Source: Lachnospiraceae bacterium OM04-12BH
Lineage (GTDB): Bacteria > Bacillota > Clostridia > Lachnospirales > Lachnospiraceae
Assembly: GCA_003490145.1 (NCBI GenBank)
Contig: QULQ01000027.1
Span: 1-15,555 of the forward strand
Direction of reading: 5' to 3'
DNA: 15,555 nucleotides
The translations under genes were made by a program, and so were the position numbers. Every line of letters begins with the position of its first letter. Position 1 is the first letter of the stretch. This document shows positions 7,653 through 13,720 of the stretch, one piece after another. Under the pieces are notes generated by a model that saw only the letters and a list, made by a program, of their open reading frames with translations, was not told the DNA's origin and searched no databases.

Positions 7653-8682
7653 CTTTTCTGCCTCTCTGTTCTCTTTTTTCTGTTCGGATAATTTTATCCA
7701 ATTTTCCTCTTTCTTTTTTCATGAGCAACTGTGTGCGATATTCATCATATGCATCCAGAAAACCTGCATACAAGTGATTTCCATTTTCTGTGTCAAAGTC
7801 ATATTTATCATCATTAGCAATAGCAAACAGATGACAAATTCTTTCCTTTGGCAGTGGATGTGTATTTGTCCTAATCATTCTATTATACAAAACTCTGTCT
7901 GTATAATAAAACAGATCAAAATACTGCATATACATGACCGGAGCCAGATAAGCATAATCTTCTATTATTCTGTTCTCCTCACCCTTTCTGCTACAGTCAA
8001 TAATAATTTTCAAAACAATGTCATAAGCTACTGCATCTGCTTTGAATTCTTCCTTTTTCCTGTTCGGAAATTTTTTCCCTATGCTTGCAAAATATGAATG
8101 CGCAACTTCATGTGCCAGACTAAATATAACTACTGTCCAATAACATGAAGATGCCAAATTCATAACTTGTGCATCTCCGTCCATAATCTGCAGCAACATT
8201 TCATTTGACTTTTCATTCGGAATATCCCCCAGAATACTCACATCATTCATTATAAATAAAAGATATGTAAAACAATTACCATAGACTTCAAGATTATCAA
8301 ATTCTTTGGACCACTTAAAAATAATCAGAAAAAACGCCATTATTGATGATTCAAATAATTCATCAATATGTACAAACTGTTCTCTTTCATCCTCTAAGAA
8401 AATATAACTGTTCACAGACCGTTGGTAACGATTGCTTAGTACGATTCCCTCACCGCGATATCCATACTCCCTTCCAAAATATTCTTTCACTATCTGGAGC
8501 ATCTGCTCAAGATTATACTTCTTATTATTTTCCCTCAACTGTTCTTCTGTCAGACCGGAATCATGATAATATTTCATAATCCGTTTTATCCCTTTTTCCT
8601 CGTCCTTTACAGATTCGCCGCCAAAGCGTAATATTTCATAATCATCTGGTGGCAAAAAAAATCTTGCTTTGCTATCTGACAT
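7645..8682 (-). CDS. M48-like zinc metallopeptidase (HEVAH) in a two-gene module
   Basis: This 345-aa protein carries the zinc-binding motif HEVAH at 191-195. It then has EEFKADAVAYD at 211-221, where E212 fits the third ligand of the ExxxDxxA pattern of M48 gluzincins. Further on, THPLPKERI at 274-282 resembles the conserved HP...R element near the end of M48 domains. Together these support an active peptidase. Hydrophobic stretches at about 113-125 and 136-146 are short, so it is probably soluble or peripheral, unlike HtpX. The N-terminal 110 residues are not recognisable to me. The ATG has a purine-rich AAGGGGG site 6 nt upstream, and a good promoter lies at 8728-8756. It is co-translated with the next gene. 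Its substrate is unknown; defence, element regulation and host-protein processing are all possible. Confidence 0.75.
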   Translation of the reverse strand: MSDSKARFFLPPDDYEILRFGGESVKDEEKGIKRIMKYYHDSGLTEEQLRENNKKYNLEQMLQIVKEYFGREYGYRGEGIVLSNRYQRSVNSYIFLEDEREQFVHIDELFESSIMAFFLIIFKWSKEFDNLEVYGNCFTYLLFIMNDVSILGDIPNEKSNEMLLQIMDGDAQVMNLASSCYWTVVIFSLAHEVAHSYFASIGKKFPNRKKEEFKADAVAYDIVLKIIIDCSRKGEENRIIEDYAYLAPVMYMQYFDLFYYTDRVLYNRMIRTNTHPLPKERICHLFAIANDDKYDFDTENGNHLYAGFLDAYDEYRTQLLMKKERGKLDKIIRTEKREQRGRKDE

Positions 8683-8727
8683 ACGCTTCCCCCTTTTACA
8701 AATCTAAAAATATTTCAGCATATATTT

Positions 8728-8756
8728 ATCATAGCACAGCATTTTCATTTCGCCAA
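8728..8756 (-). promoter_or_regulatory. Sigma-A-type promoter of the peptidase module
   Basis: On the minus strand TTGGCG (8751-8756) and TATGAT (8728-8733) are separated by exactly 17 bp, a good housekeeping promoter. It lies directly behind the stop codon of the accessory-protein gene at 8767. The module can therefore be transcribed independently, and read-through would also reach the relaxase operon because I see no terminator after 7080. Confidence 0.6.
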
Positions 8757-8766
8757 TTATTCCCTA

Positions 8767-9165
8767 CTATTGTCTATTTTGATATTCATATGCCTCCTCA
8801 AACCTCACTGCTCCATTGATCCGTTTCACCTCTTCTGCGCACTTCGCCTGCAGCTTTCCGAGTGCCTGCTCATCCACGCCATGGCTGTATGCGATCACAT
8901 GGGACAGCTTGGAAGTCTCCACTGCAAGTTTATACATCGCACGAGCCATACGGTTCTCGCTGTCCTTTACCGTTGCATGCATGACGGATGAGATGGTTGT
9001 CAGCATATAGTTCTCTATTTTCTCCGAAGTGAGATATCCGATATAAAACCGCAGTGCCTGATTGACGAATTCGTTTCGTGAACGCACATCTGCCTGTGGT
9101 AACAGGGCATCTACCTGCCCCAGCAGTTTTTCTTCCATGTAAAATGCTTTTCTGACTTTTTCCAT
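8767..9165 (-). CDS. Ribbon-helix-helix relaxosome accessory protein (MobC-like)
   Basis: This 132-aa protein begins MEKVRKAFYMEEKLLGQVDALL and continues with SRNEFVNQALRFYIGYL (29-45), the strand plus two helices of a ribbon-helix-helix (CopG/MetJ-type) DNA-binding domain. The rest is a helical, probably oligomerising region. Small proteins of this sort commonly sit beside relaxase genes and bind oriT to help load the relaxase; the assignment rests on this context as well as the fold. The ATG at 9165 is preceded by AAGGAG 10 nt upstream, with GAGGAG closer. In this element it is separated from the relaxase by the peptidase module, which is unusual. Confidence 0.75.
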   Translation of the reverse strand: MEKVRKAFYMEEKLLGQVDALLPQADVRSRNEFVNQALRFYIGYLTSEKIENYMLTTISSVMHATVKDSENRMARAMYKLAVETSKLSHVIAYSHGVDEQALGKLQAKCAEEVKRINGAVRFEEAYEYQNRQ

Positions 9166-9179
9166 TCTCCTCTATCTCC

Positions 9180-9758
9180 TTACATCTGCTGGCTTATTCC
9201 CGTACTCTGCTCCTCAGTTTGTTTTTGCACAGCCTTTAATATCATGCTCCTGTATGCTTCTTCGTTTTCCGCACTGATCGACATTTCAATTCCGTCCAAC
9301 ATATTTTTGACTCTTAGATTGTCTGCGGCATAATAAAAGGTTTCACCGCTATACTCTCCCCTTTCTTCATGTCTTGGAAATCCTATGTCACAAAATTCCT
9401 GCAGTTCTTCCTCTCCCTCCCAGAAATGGAATGATACCGTATCCTGTTCCATATCAATTTCAATTCCAAATGATGCCTGTTCTTTCATCACAAGTTGAAA
9501 CATCTGCTCTTTTTCAACCGCAGTAAATAATTCTTCTCCCTCTATCTCTTCCGGGAACAAATAATTGCCTTTCATCTGTTCCAGCATTGGTGCTACACAT
9601 AATCCTTTTTGTGGTGACATCGGATCATTCAGCACACCCTTTAAGCTATGCAGAAAATCAGCTACTGCAAAAGGGTAACTGAACCCTCCTGCATGTTCCA
9701 AAAAAAAATAGTGTTCCTTCCCGTTTTCATGAACGGTATAAATTGCTTTTGTATTCAT
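9180..9758 (-). CDS. Unknown element-encoded acidic protein
   Basis: I do not recognise this 192-aa protein, which starts MNTKAIYTVHENGKEHYFFLEHA. It is acidic, has no membrane segment or catalytic motif that I can see, and is rich in glutamate between residues 65 and 130. The ATG at 9758 is chosen because AGGAGG lies 6 nt upstream; a GTG at 9773 would place that ribosome binding site inside the coding region. It is followed by the ribbon-helix-helix gene after 14 bp, so it belongs to the transfer operon. Proteins of this position in related elements are usually uncharacterised accessory factors. A transfer or anti-restriction role would be speculation. Confidence 0.7.
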   Translation of the reverse strand: MNTKAIYTVHENGKEHYFFLEHAGGFSYPFAVADFLHSLKGVLNDPMSPQKGLCVAPMLEQMKGNYLFPEEIEGEELFTAVEKEQMFQLVMKEQASFGIEIDMEQDTVSFHFWEGEEELQEFCDIGFPRHEERGEYSGETFYYAADNLRVKNMLDGIEMSISAENEEAYRSMILKAVQKQTEEQSTGISQQM

Positions 9759-9759
9759 C

Positions 9760-9984
9760 TCATCCCTCCTCACAAATATCTACGATATGTTCACACAGTC
9801 TCTGCGGTATCACACTGCGCTCCCTCGAACCTTTCAGTCCCTGCGTTTCTCTCTTGGCTTTGTCATGGTTGGTCTCTCCTTTCTGCTCATAGACATAGAA
9901 AAAGGACAGTCGATTTTCTCGGCTGCCCTTGTAAAATAGGGAAAACTTATTTACTTTGCAAGAAAGCCTTGTTCTGATACTTCT
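9760..9984 (-). other. Open frame lacking a start codon upstream of the transfer operon; possible gene remnant
   Basis: A frame of 74 sense codons runs without a stop and ends in TGA one base before the ATG at 9758. Its C-terminal residues include RLCEHIVDICEEG. It has no ATG or TTG start and only a late GTG, and an in-frame TGA precedes it. The stop/start coupling with the next gene is what one expects of a former operon member, so it may be the tail of a gene lost at a junction. It may equally be chance. In another frame a 10-codon peptide, MTKPREKRRD (9834-9866), has an AAAGGAG site 9 nt upstream and could be a leader peptide. Confidence 0.25.
9899..9928 (-). terminator. Terminator-like hairpin ahead of the transfer operon
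   Basis: On the minus strand GGGCAGCCGA, loop GAAAA, TCGACTGTCC form a 10-bp stem with one mismatch and one G-U pair, followed by TTTTT. It could end transcription from the sigma/anti-sigma operon. A possible promoter (TTGCAA at 9956-9961, 17 bp, TATTTT at 9933-9938) would start a transcript inside the hairpin, so the region may instead be a leader. Confidence 0.45.
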
Positions 9985-9997
9985 TCATTAGAAGTAT
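9977..9997 (+). repeat. Perfect 8-bp inverted repeat followed by T6 on the plus strand
   Basis: ATACTTCT, loop TCATT, AGAAGTAT is a perfect A+T-rich palindrome. The plus strand continues GGCTGTTTTTT, so it resembles a plus-directed terminator although no plus-strand gene is visible. Lying between two mobile segments, it may be part of an element end. Confidence 0.35.
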
Positions 9998-10021
9998 GGC
10001 TGTTTTTTGGGGTGAGACCTA

Positions 10022-10870
10022 TTAGTCTGAGGTTCCGTCGAGGTCTGTGTTATGATAGTTTTCATATAACCAGTATTTTCCCTCAATTTCAACGACAATG
10101 CTATCGCCATACTGATAAACCGCAGCTCCTACAATATCATCATTTGCTTGGAAATTTTCTTTTGGTTCTTCCGAAGAACTAACTGTACTTTCGATTTTTC
10201 CTAACAAATTGAAAGAACTTTTTTCATCTGCGAAGTTAGGTTGAGGGTCAACGATTCGATAAAGCGTATCATTTACATAGACCATAGGAACAATATCTCC
10301 ACAAATAGGAACCAATGCCTTTAGCAAATCTTCTCCTGTTACACCTAATTGTGCCTCATCGCTTGCAAAAGGAATACGTAGCAGGTATTGTTGGTCTACT
10401 TCGTAAAGATATATATAAATACCCGATCCAATATCTTGTGTGTTACCTAAAAGAGAAAGAATGTCTGTTCTTGTCATTGTTGGTGTTAGTTGTTTAATTT
10501 GCTCGGCTGTTACCTGTGTCGGTGTATCAATTGGTTCTTTGTATTCTGGTATTAGACTACGGATTTCTTCGGTCAACGGGCTACTTTCTCCTGCGTCAAT
10601 CGTTTTCACAGCTTCTTTTATTTCTTTATGAGAATAGTCGCTCAAATCTTCAACAGCAATGCCGAGAGAATTGAGATAATCAACCGCTGCATTATATTGA
10701 ATTATATCAATGGCAAATGCGGTCAATGGCATCATCAAGCACAAGCAAGCTGCAATAGCTCCCCACTTTACCCAAATGGGCATTTTGTCTTTCTTCTTGT
10801 AGCTGAGGGCTTCATCGACATATTTTGTATCAAGTTCGCTCATAGCGTCGGAAAACTTCTTTGCGTTCAT
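10022..10870 (-). CDS. Membrane-anchored anti-sigma factor
   Basis: The 282-aa protein has a cytoplasmic N-terminus of about 30 residues (MNAKKFSDAMSELDTKYVDEAL), one membrane segment at about 33-54 (VKWGAIAACLCLMMPLTAFAI) and a large extracytoplasmic domain. Within the latter, TPTMTRTDILSLLGNTQDIG (about 129-148) followed by a hydrophobic YIYLYEV strand resembles the SmpA/BLIP-like folds seen in secreted domains of such regulators. The gene overlaps the sigma factor gene by 4 bp (ATGA), the standard arrangement for an ECF sigma and its anti-sigma partner. It would sequester the sigma factor until a surface signal releases it. The signal and regulon are unknown. There is no clear zinc-binding anti-sigma motif in the N-terminus. 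Confidence 0.75.
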   Translation of the reverse strand: MNAKKFSDAMSELDTKYVDEALSYKKKDKMPIWVKWGAIAACLCLMMPLTAFAIDIIQYNAAVDYLNSLGIAVEDLSDYSHKEIKEAVKTIDAGESSPLTEEIRSLIPEYKEPIDTPTQVTAEQIKQLTPTMTRTDILSLLGNTQDIGSGIYIYLYEVDQQYLLRIPFASDEAQLGVTGEDLLKALVPICGDIVPMVYVNDTLYRIVDPQPNFADEKSSFNLLGKIESTVSSSEEPKENFQANDDIVGAAVYQYGDSIVVEIEGKYWLYENYHNTDLDGTSD

Positions 10871-11427
10871 ATGAATACCTCTCTTTCAATCAAGTATTGT
10901 TTCATTTTTTCGCGGATACGGGACAGCCGGACAGAGATGTTTTTCTCCGAAAGCCCCATAAACTCGGCTATGTCGTTGTAGCTGTCAGCAAACCAATAGC
11001 GTCGCATAAAGATAACGCGGTTTTCGGTAGTCAGCGTGTCCAAAAAACTTTCAATGCTACGTGCTAATTCTCTGGCGTCAATTTCTGCTTCTACTGTGTT
11101 CGGGGCTGCTATACAGGCTTCAATTTCTTCCAAAGCAATCGTGTAATGGCTGCTTCGTTTGGCTGCTTCCTTTCTCCAATAGATTTTGAGTGAAATGTTC
11201 CGAACGATTTTCACAAGATAAGACAATAGCGGATTAGGTCGTGCTGGTGGAATGGCGTTCCATGCGCCTAAATAAGCATCATTTACACATTCCTCCGCGT
11301 CCCACCGATTCCCTACGATATGGTAGGAAAGCTTGTGGCAAACTTTTCCGTATTTTATGTCCAGTTCCCGCATGCCCTGTTCTGAACGCTCAAAAAACAT
11401 TTCTATGATTTTTTCATCGTCTATCAT
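10867..11427 (-). CDS. ECF-type RNA polymerase sigma factor
   Basis: This 186-aa protein has the two domains of group 4 sigma factors. Region 2 spans about residues 14-80 and includes the core-binding stretch GNRWDAEECVNDAYLGAWN. Region 4 spans about 128-180 and has the helix-turn-helix SYNDIAEFMGLSEKNISVRLSRIREKMKQYL. The region 1.1 and region 3 parts of larger sigma factors are absent. The ATG at 11427 has AGGAGG 7 nt upstream; a GTG at 11430 would leave only 4 nt. The anti-sigma gene follows with a 4-bp overlap. A promoter lies at 11512-11520. The pair is probably carried by the decayed mobilizable element and may be autoregulated, but I see no convincing ECF-type promoter. Confidence 0.85.
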   Translation of the reverse strand: MIDDEKIIEMFFERSEQGMRELDIKYGKVCHKLSYHIVGNRWDAEECVNDAYLGAWNAIPPARPNPLLSYLVKIVRNISLKIYWRKEAAKRSSHYTIALEEIEACIAAPNTVEAEIDARELARSIESFLDTLTTENRVIFMRRYWFADSYNDIAEFMGLSEKNISVRLSRIREKMKQYLIEREVFI

Positions 11428-11511
11428 CACACCGCCTCCTTTCCGGCTTCACCTATATACTACGGTTTTAGCAGCGAATACTACATCAAATTTCAAACTT
11501 TTTCAAAAAAA

Positions 11512-11520
11512 ATTATACCA
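11512..11520 (-). promoter_or_regulatory. Extended -10 promoter of the sigma/anti-sigma operon
   Basis: TGGTATAAT on the minus strand is a perfect extended -10 (TGnTATAAT), with no good -35 at 17 bp. Its TATAAT overlaps the stop codon of the upstream remnant at 11513. The expected leader to the sigma factor ATG is about 80 nt. Confidence 0.5.
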
Positions 11521-11716
11521 CACCTCGCGTGAGATTGCTTGCGTTAGCTTTCGCTGCTTCGCTGGCGGTTCTCCGGCGTTCCTCATTGTATGGGACGGTC
11601 AGACGGAAAGAGATGCGGTCTTTCTCAATGTCAAATTCCCTGCAGCCCGTTTCCGGGTCTGCGTCGGTCTGCTGGCAAATCGCCGGATAACGGCGGCTGT
11701 ATGCAGCAGATGACAT
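11513..11716 (-). pseudogene. C-terminal remnant of an unidentified element protein
   Basis: This frame encodes up to 67 residues ending NASNLTRGVV. The internal stretch EKDRISFRLTVPYNEERRR looks like real protein, and the frame begins at the point where the methylase-like remnant breaks off (about 11709). I infer that a deletion joined two genes here. I cannot name the parent protein. Its stop codon overlaps the -10 of the sigma operon promoter. Confidence 0.4.
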
Positions 11717-11885
11717 CCGGTTTCCCGAAAAGTTTTAAGATATCCTCTGCCGTCACCCTGCTGATGTCCTCATACAGATCAATGTTCTCAAACTCTTTCG
11801 ACCATTCCACACTGAATACTTCATGTCCCCGTTGTTCAAAGGCTTTCCCGATGCTCCAGAGACGAAAAGTCAAGGACTTTTTCAT
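11709..11885 (-). pseudogene. Fragment of a DNA methylase-like gene
   Basis: The readable part, SIGKAFEQRGHEVFSVEW followed by NIDLYEDISRV and ILKLFGKPDVI, matches the start of cytosine methylase-like proteins, which normally begin with a KVLDLFSG SAM-binding motif. Here that motif is broken. KVLD is read in one frame and SIGKAF in another, so a frameshift lies near 11860-11875. After PDVI, where a WASPPC-type catalytic segment would be expected, the sequence switches to unrelated code. The gene is therefore dead at both ends. Confidence 0.6.
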
Positions 11886-11901
11886 CAAATTCAAAAAGAA
11901 G

Positions 11902-12060
11902 TCACATTTTGCGGACTTCCTCACGGAGCAGACGCTTGATTTTGTCCTCCATCGTTTCTTTTGCGGTCTGGCTGAAATGCACACGGACGATATAGGTTGT
12001 CTTGCCGATCTGCTTTCTGACAGTCGGGCAAGTGGTGCTGTTGGTTGCGGTATTGTTCAT
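11902..12060 (-). CDS. tnpW: Transposon-encoded protein TnpW
   Basis: A 52-aa protein reading MNNTATNSTTCPTVRKQIGK and then TTYIVRVHFSQTAKETMEDK, ending in RLLREEVRKM. This is the characteristic short TnpW sequence of Tn4451-related and other Clostridia mobilizable elements; its function is not known to me. AGGAGG lies 7 nt before the ATG, and that site coincides with the last codons of the truncated relaxase. The gene seems intact although the genes on both sides are broken. It is too short to appear in most gene calls. Confidence 0.8.
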   Translation of the reverse strand: MNNTATNSTTCPTVRKQIGKTTYIVRVHFSQTAKETMEDKIKRLLREEVRKM

Positions 12061-12441
12061 TCAAAATCCTCCTGTAACATCAACGGTCATGCCACGGCTC
12101 ACAAACTGCTCCAACAAAAATTTCCTTGCCAGAGCGATGTTTTCTTCAAGGGAAAACTCATTCTGCAAGGAAATCTCAAAACTGTATGCAAGCTGTGCCG
12201 TCTTTCCACGCTCGGCTTTTTCCACGGCGTTCCATAGGGTCTGACGGTCTGCGTATTCTTTCGGTGCATGGGACGGCAGGAGAATGTCGGAGCATATCAC
12301 GCCGCCCTTTCGGGTGTAGTCGCTGTACTCGCCGTAATACTCGCTATACAGCCTTTCGCCGGAACGGTAGGCGGCAGAAGCGATAGCGGACTGACCTTTA
12401 CTGCGTTTGGTCTGGGTGACGGTGAAGTGGAATATTGCCAT
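12061..12441 (-). pseudogene. MobQ-type (MobA/MobL) relaxase, truncated after 126 residues
   Basis: The N-terminus MAIFHFTVTQTKRSKGQSAI followed by ASAAYRSGERL is that of MobA/MobL relaxases, with the catalytic tyrosine region around residues 25-35. Intact members run to several hundred residues and have an HxD...NPHxH metal-binding motif near residue 130. Here the sequence changes after SRGMTVDVT to GGF and a stop, exactly at the ribosome binding site of tnpW. A deletion has therefore removed the metal site and all of the C-terminus, so no nicking activity is expected. The ATG at 12441 overlaps the end of the DUF3847 gene by 44 bp and has AAAGGAG upstream. Confidence 0.85.
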
Positions 12442-12766
12442 CGGCTTTCTGCTCCTTTCCTCTGCTCGCTTGGTTGATGTGGGTAATCGCCATGTGACGG
12501 ACGGCTCGCTGGACTTCGGGCAGAGAAAAGATGTACTCCATCAGCTCCGTCATTTCGGTGCGTGTGAGATCTTTGAACTCCGGGGCAAGGCTCTCAATCG
12601 TGCCGCCCAGATTGCAAAGACGATGGGTGCGCTTTTGTCTCTCGCCTTTCTCCAGATACTTCTTTCTGTTCTCCAGACGCTTCAGCTTGTGCTGTTCCTG
12701 TGCAAGCTGTGTCTCGACCTGTTCCTTTTCGGCTCGGAGCTGTTCAAGGTTTTTCGGTTTTGCCAT
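12398..12766 (-). CDS. DUF3847 family mobilizable-element protein
   Basis: The 122-aa protein starts MAKPKNLEQLRAEKEQVETQ and has a coiled coil over residues 5-45. A short helical domain follows, including DLTRTEMTELMEYIF and VQRAVRHMAI. DUF3847 proteins are found directly upstream of MobQ relaxases in Clostridia mobilizable elements, and a role as relaxosome accessory protein is plausible but not shown. The ATG at 12766 is used because AGGAGG lies 9 nt upstream; the frame is open for 16 more codons. It overlaps the truncated relaxase by 44 bp. It appears complete. Confidence 0.75.
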   Translation of the reverse strand: MAKPKNLEQLRAEKEQVETQLAQEQHKLKRLENRKKYLEKGERQKRTHRLCNLGGTIESLAPEFKDLTRTEMTELMEYIFSLPEVQRAVRHMAITHINQASRGKEQKADGNIPLHRHPDQTQ

Positions 12767-12798
12767 TTTTCGTGACCTCCTTTTTTGAAAATGGGGAT

Positions 12799-12844
12799 AA
12801 AAAAAGACCGTCAACTTTTCGCAGATTGCGACCAGTCAACGGTC
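12799..12844 (-). terminator. Rho-independent terminator of the membrane-anchored protein gene
   Basis: On the minus strand GACCGT ... ACGGTC encloses a second small hairpin (CGCA-ATC-TGCG), and the outer stem is followed directly by seven T. It lies 50 bp after the stop codon of the gene at 12894 and just before the ribosome binding site of the DUF3847 gene. Confidence 0.6.
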
Positions 12845-12893
12845 AGTTTTTCGGTATTCAGTTGTTGTGTTCAGTTCGGTAAATTGAAGTTGG

Positions 12894-13418
12894 TCAAAGT
12901 TGTTGGCGAAGATATTCCACAACATTTCCATTCGTATCATAGAAACAGATGTTTCCTACATTGAGGGGCAGGACAATGGCGAAAGGCTTGCCACTATCAA
13001 TATCAATCACCTGAATGCCGTTGCCATCATCTACTTCAAGTCGAACAATATTTTGGGTATTCATTGAGATAAATGCCCTTTCGTTATTTCCCTCAACAAC
13101 AAACTCTGCAATGTAATCATCAACCTCAACTATATCTCCACCACCACGGAAGAAATATCCAAAAGACAAGCCAGGGCGATTTACATAGACAGAAAAAGTG
13201 TGGTCTGTCTTGTCCTGTGGGTAAGAAATAAATGCAGCCATTGTGTCGGAAATGCTTCCATCAACAATCCAATCATCCAAAATTTTTTGAGATTGGCGAA
13301 TGTCTGCTTCTAAACTGTTTGCGGTTTTACCAATGTCATTGTTTGCATAAAGGAAACCGAAAACCAACACACAAGCCAAAATAACACCCAAGAGGATTAT
13401 GGGTAATTTCTTTTTCAT
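12894..13418 (-). CDS. Membrane-anchored or secreted protein of unknown function
   Basis: This 174-aa protein begins MKKKLPIILLGVILACVLVF, a basic start plus hydrophobic segment that could be an anchor or signal peptide. LGVILAC is only a weak lipobox. The remaining 145 residues form an exported domain rich in beta-strand and acidic residues, with no motif I know. The ATG at 13418 has AAAGGAG 9 nt upstream; the frame extends 23 codons further but without a ribosome binding site. A terminator follows at 12799-12844, so it is a single-gene unit. It sits between the oriT and the DUF3847/relaxase genes of the MobQ element and is probably cargo. Confidence 0.65.
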   Translation of the reverse strand: MKKKLPIILLGVILACVLVFGFLYANNDIGKTANSLEADIRQSQKILDDWIVDGSISDTMAAFISYPQDKTDHTFSVYVNRPGLSFGYFFRGGGDIVEVDDYIAEFVVEGNNERAFISMNTQNIVRLEVDDGNGIQVIDIDSGKPFAIVLPLNVGNICFYDTNGNVVEYLRQQL

Positions 13419-13460
13419 AGAATCACACTCCTTTATCAAATTAAGATTCTTGATTTTCAA

Positions 13461-13508
13461 ACTTGCTGGCGGCGAACGGTTTGTCAAAACCGTTTGCGGA
13501 CGGCAAGT
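13461..13508. repeat. 22-bp imperfect inverted repeat in the oriT region
   Basis: The arms 13461-13482 and 13487-13508 start and end with ACTTGC and GCAAGT, meet at AACGGTTT-gtca-AAACCGTT, and match at 18 of 22 positions. It is the first of a run of hairpins leading to the oriT core. Confidence 0.6.
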
Positions 13509-13520
13509 CCACAGGGGATA

Positions 13521-13556
13521 GCCGCTTTAGCGGCGCAAGGGGGTGTAGCCACCTTG
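13521..13556. repeat. Two small hairpins in the oriT region
   Basis: GCCGCT-tt-AGCGGC (13521-13534) is a perfect 6-bp palindrome. Directly after it CAAGGGGG-tgtag-CCACCTTG (13536-13556) pairs at 7 of 8 positions. Both are G+C rich and could fold in single-stranded transferred DNA. Confidence 0.5.
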
Positions 13557-13575
13557 ACGGAACGAAGTGACGCAA

Positions 13576-13615
13576 CATTCTCGGTCATGCAGTTTTCTTC
13601 TGCTGACGGAGAATG
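13576..13615. repeat. Hairpin with CATTCTC/GAGAATG arms
   Basis: CATTCTC pairs with GAGAATG, and inside this GTCAtGCAG pairs with CTGCTGAC around TTTTCTT, with one bulged T and one mismatch. It belongs to the series of inverted repeats next to the oriT. Confidence 0.5.
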
Positions 13616-13634
13616 AAGCTCCGCAGGACGCACT

Positions 13635-13680
13635 ACTCTCGACAGAGAGTATAGAAGTGCGCCCTTTAGTTCCTAAAGGG
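13635..13680 (+). other. oriT: oriT of MobQ (RSF1010/pIP501) type
   Basis: The inverted repeat ACTCTC-gaca-GAGAGT (13635-13650) is followed four bases later by AAGTGCGCCCT (13655-13665). This is the nick-region core known from MobQ plasmids such as pIP501 (TAAGTGCG/CCCT) and RSF1010. By analogy the nick falls between 13661 and 13662 on the plus strand, so the relaxase genes to the left would enter the recipient last. CCCTTTAG-ttc-CTAAAGGG (13662-13680) forms a perfect hairpin right after the nick. The cognate relaxase at 12061-12441 is truncated. Confidence 0.75.
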
Positions 13681-13720
13681 ATTTTATCAGTGCGACAAAC
13701 TGAAAGTTTGACATTATCTA

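Noticed and set aside
9759..9773. GTG start for the 192-aa protein
   Set aside because: It would place AGGAGG inside the coding region; the ATG at 9758 is correctly spaced from it.
9933..9961. TTGCAA-17-TATTTT promoter ahead of the transfer operon
   Set aside because: The -10 is weak and the start point would fall inside a terminator-like hairpin, so I did not list it as a feature.
11590..12237. A 215-codon plus-strand frame across the remnant region
   Set aside because: It runs antisense to tnpW, the truncated relaxase and the methylase fragment, all of which give recognisable protein on the minus strand.
13419..13487. Extended N-terminus of the membrane-anchored protein
   Set aside because: There is no ribosome binding site before 13487, while the ATG at 13418 has AAAGGAG and starts a normal signal or anchor sequence.
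13461..13680. CRISPR-like array
   Set aside because: The repeats are different inverted repeats, not equal direct repeats with spacers.
13696..13710. CAAACT-gaa-AGTTTG as terminator of the alkyltransferase-like gene
   Set aside because: The stem is only 6 bp and is not followed by a T tract on the minus strand.
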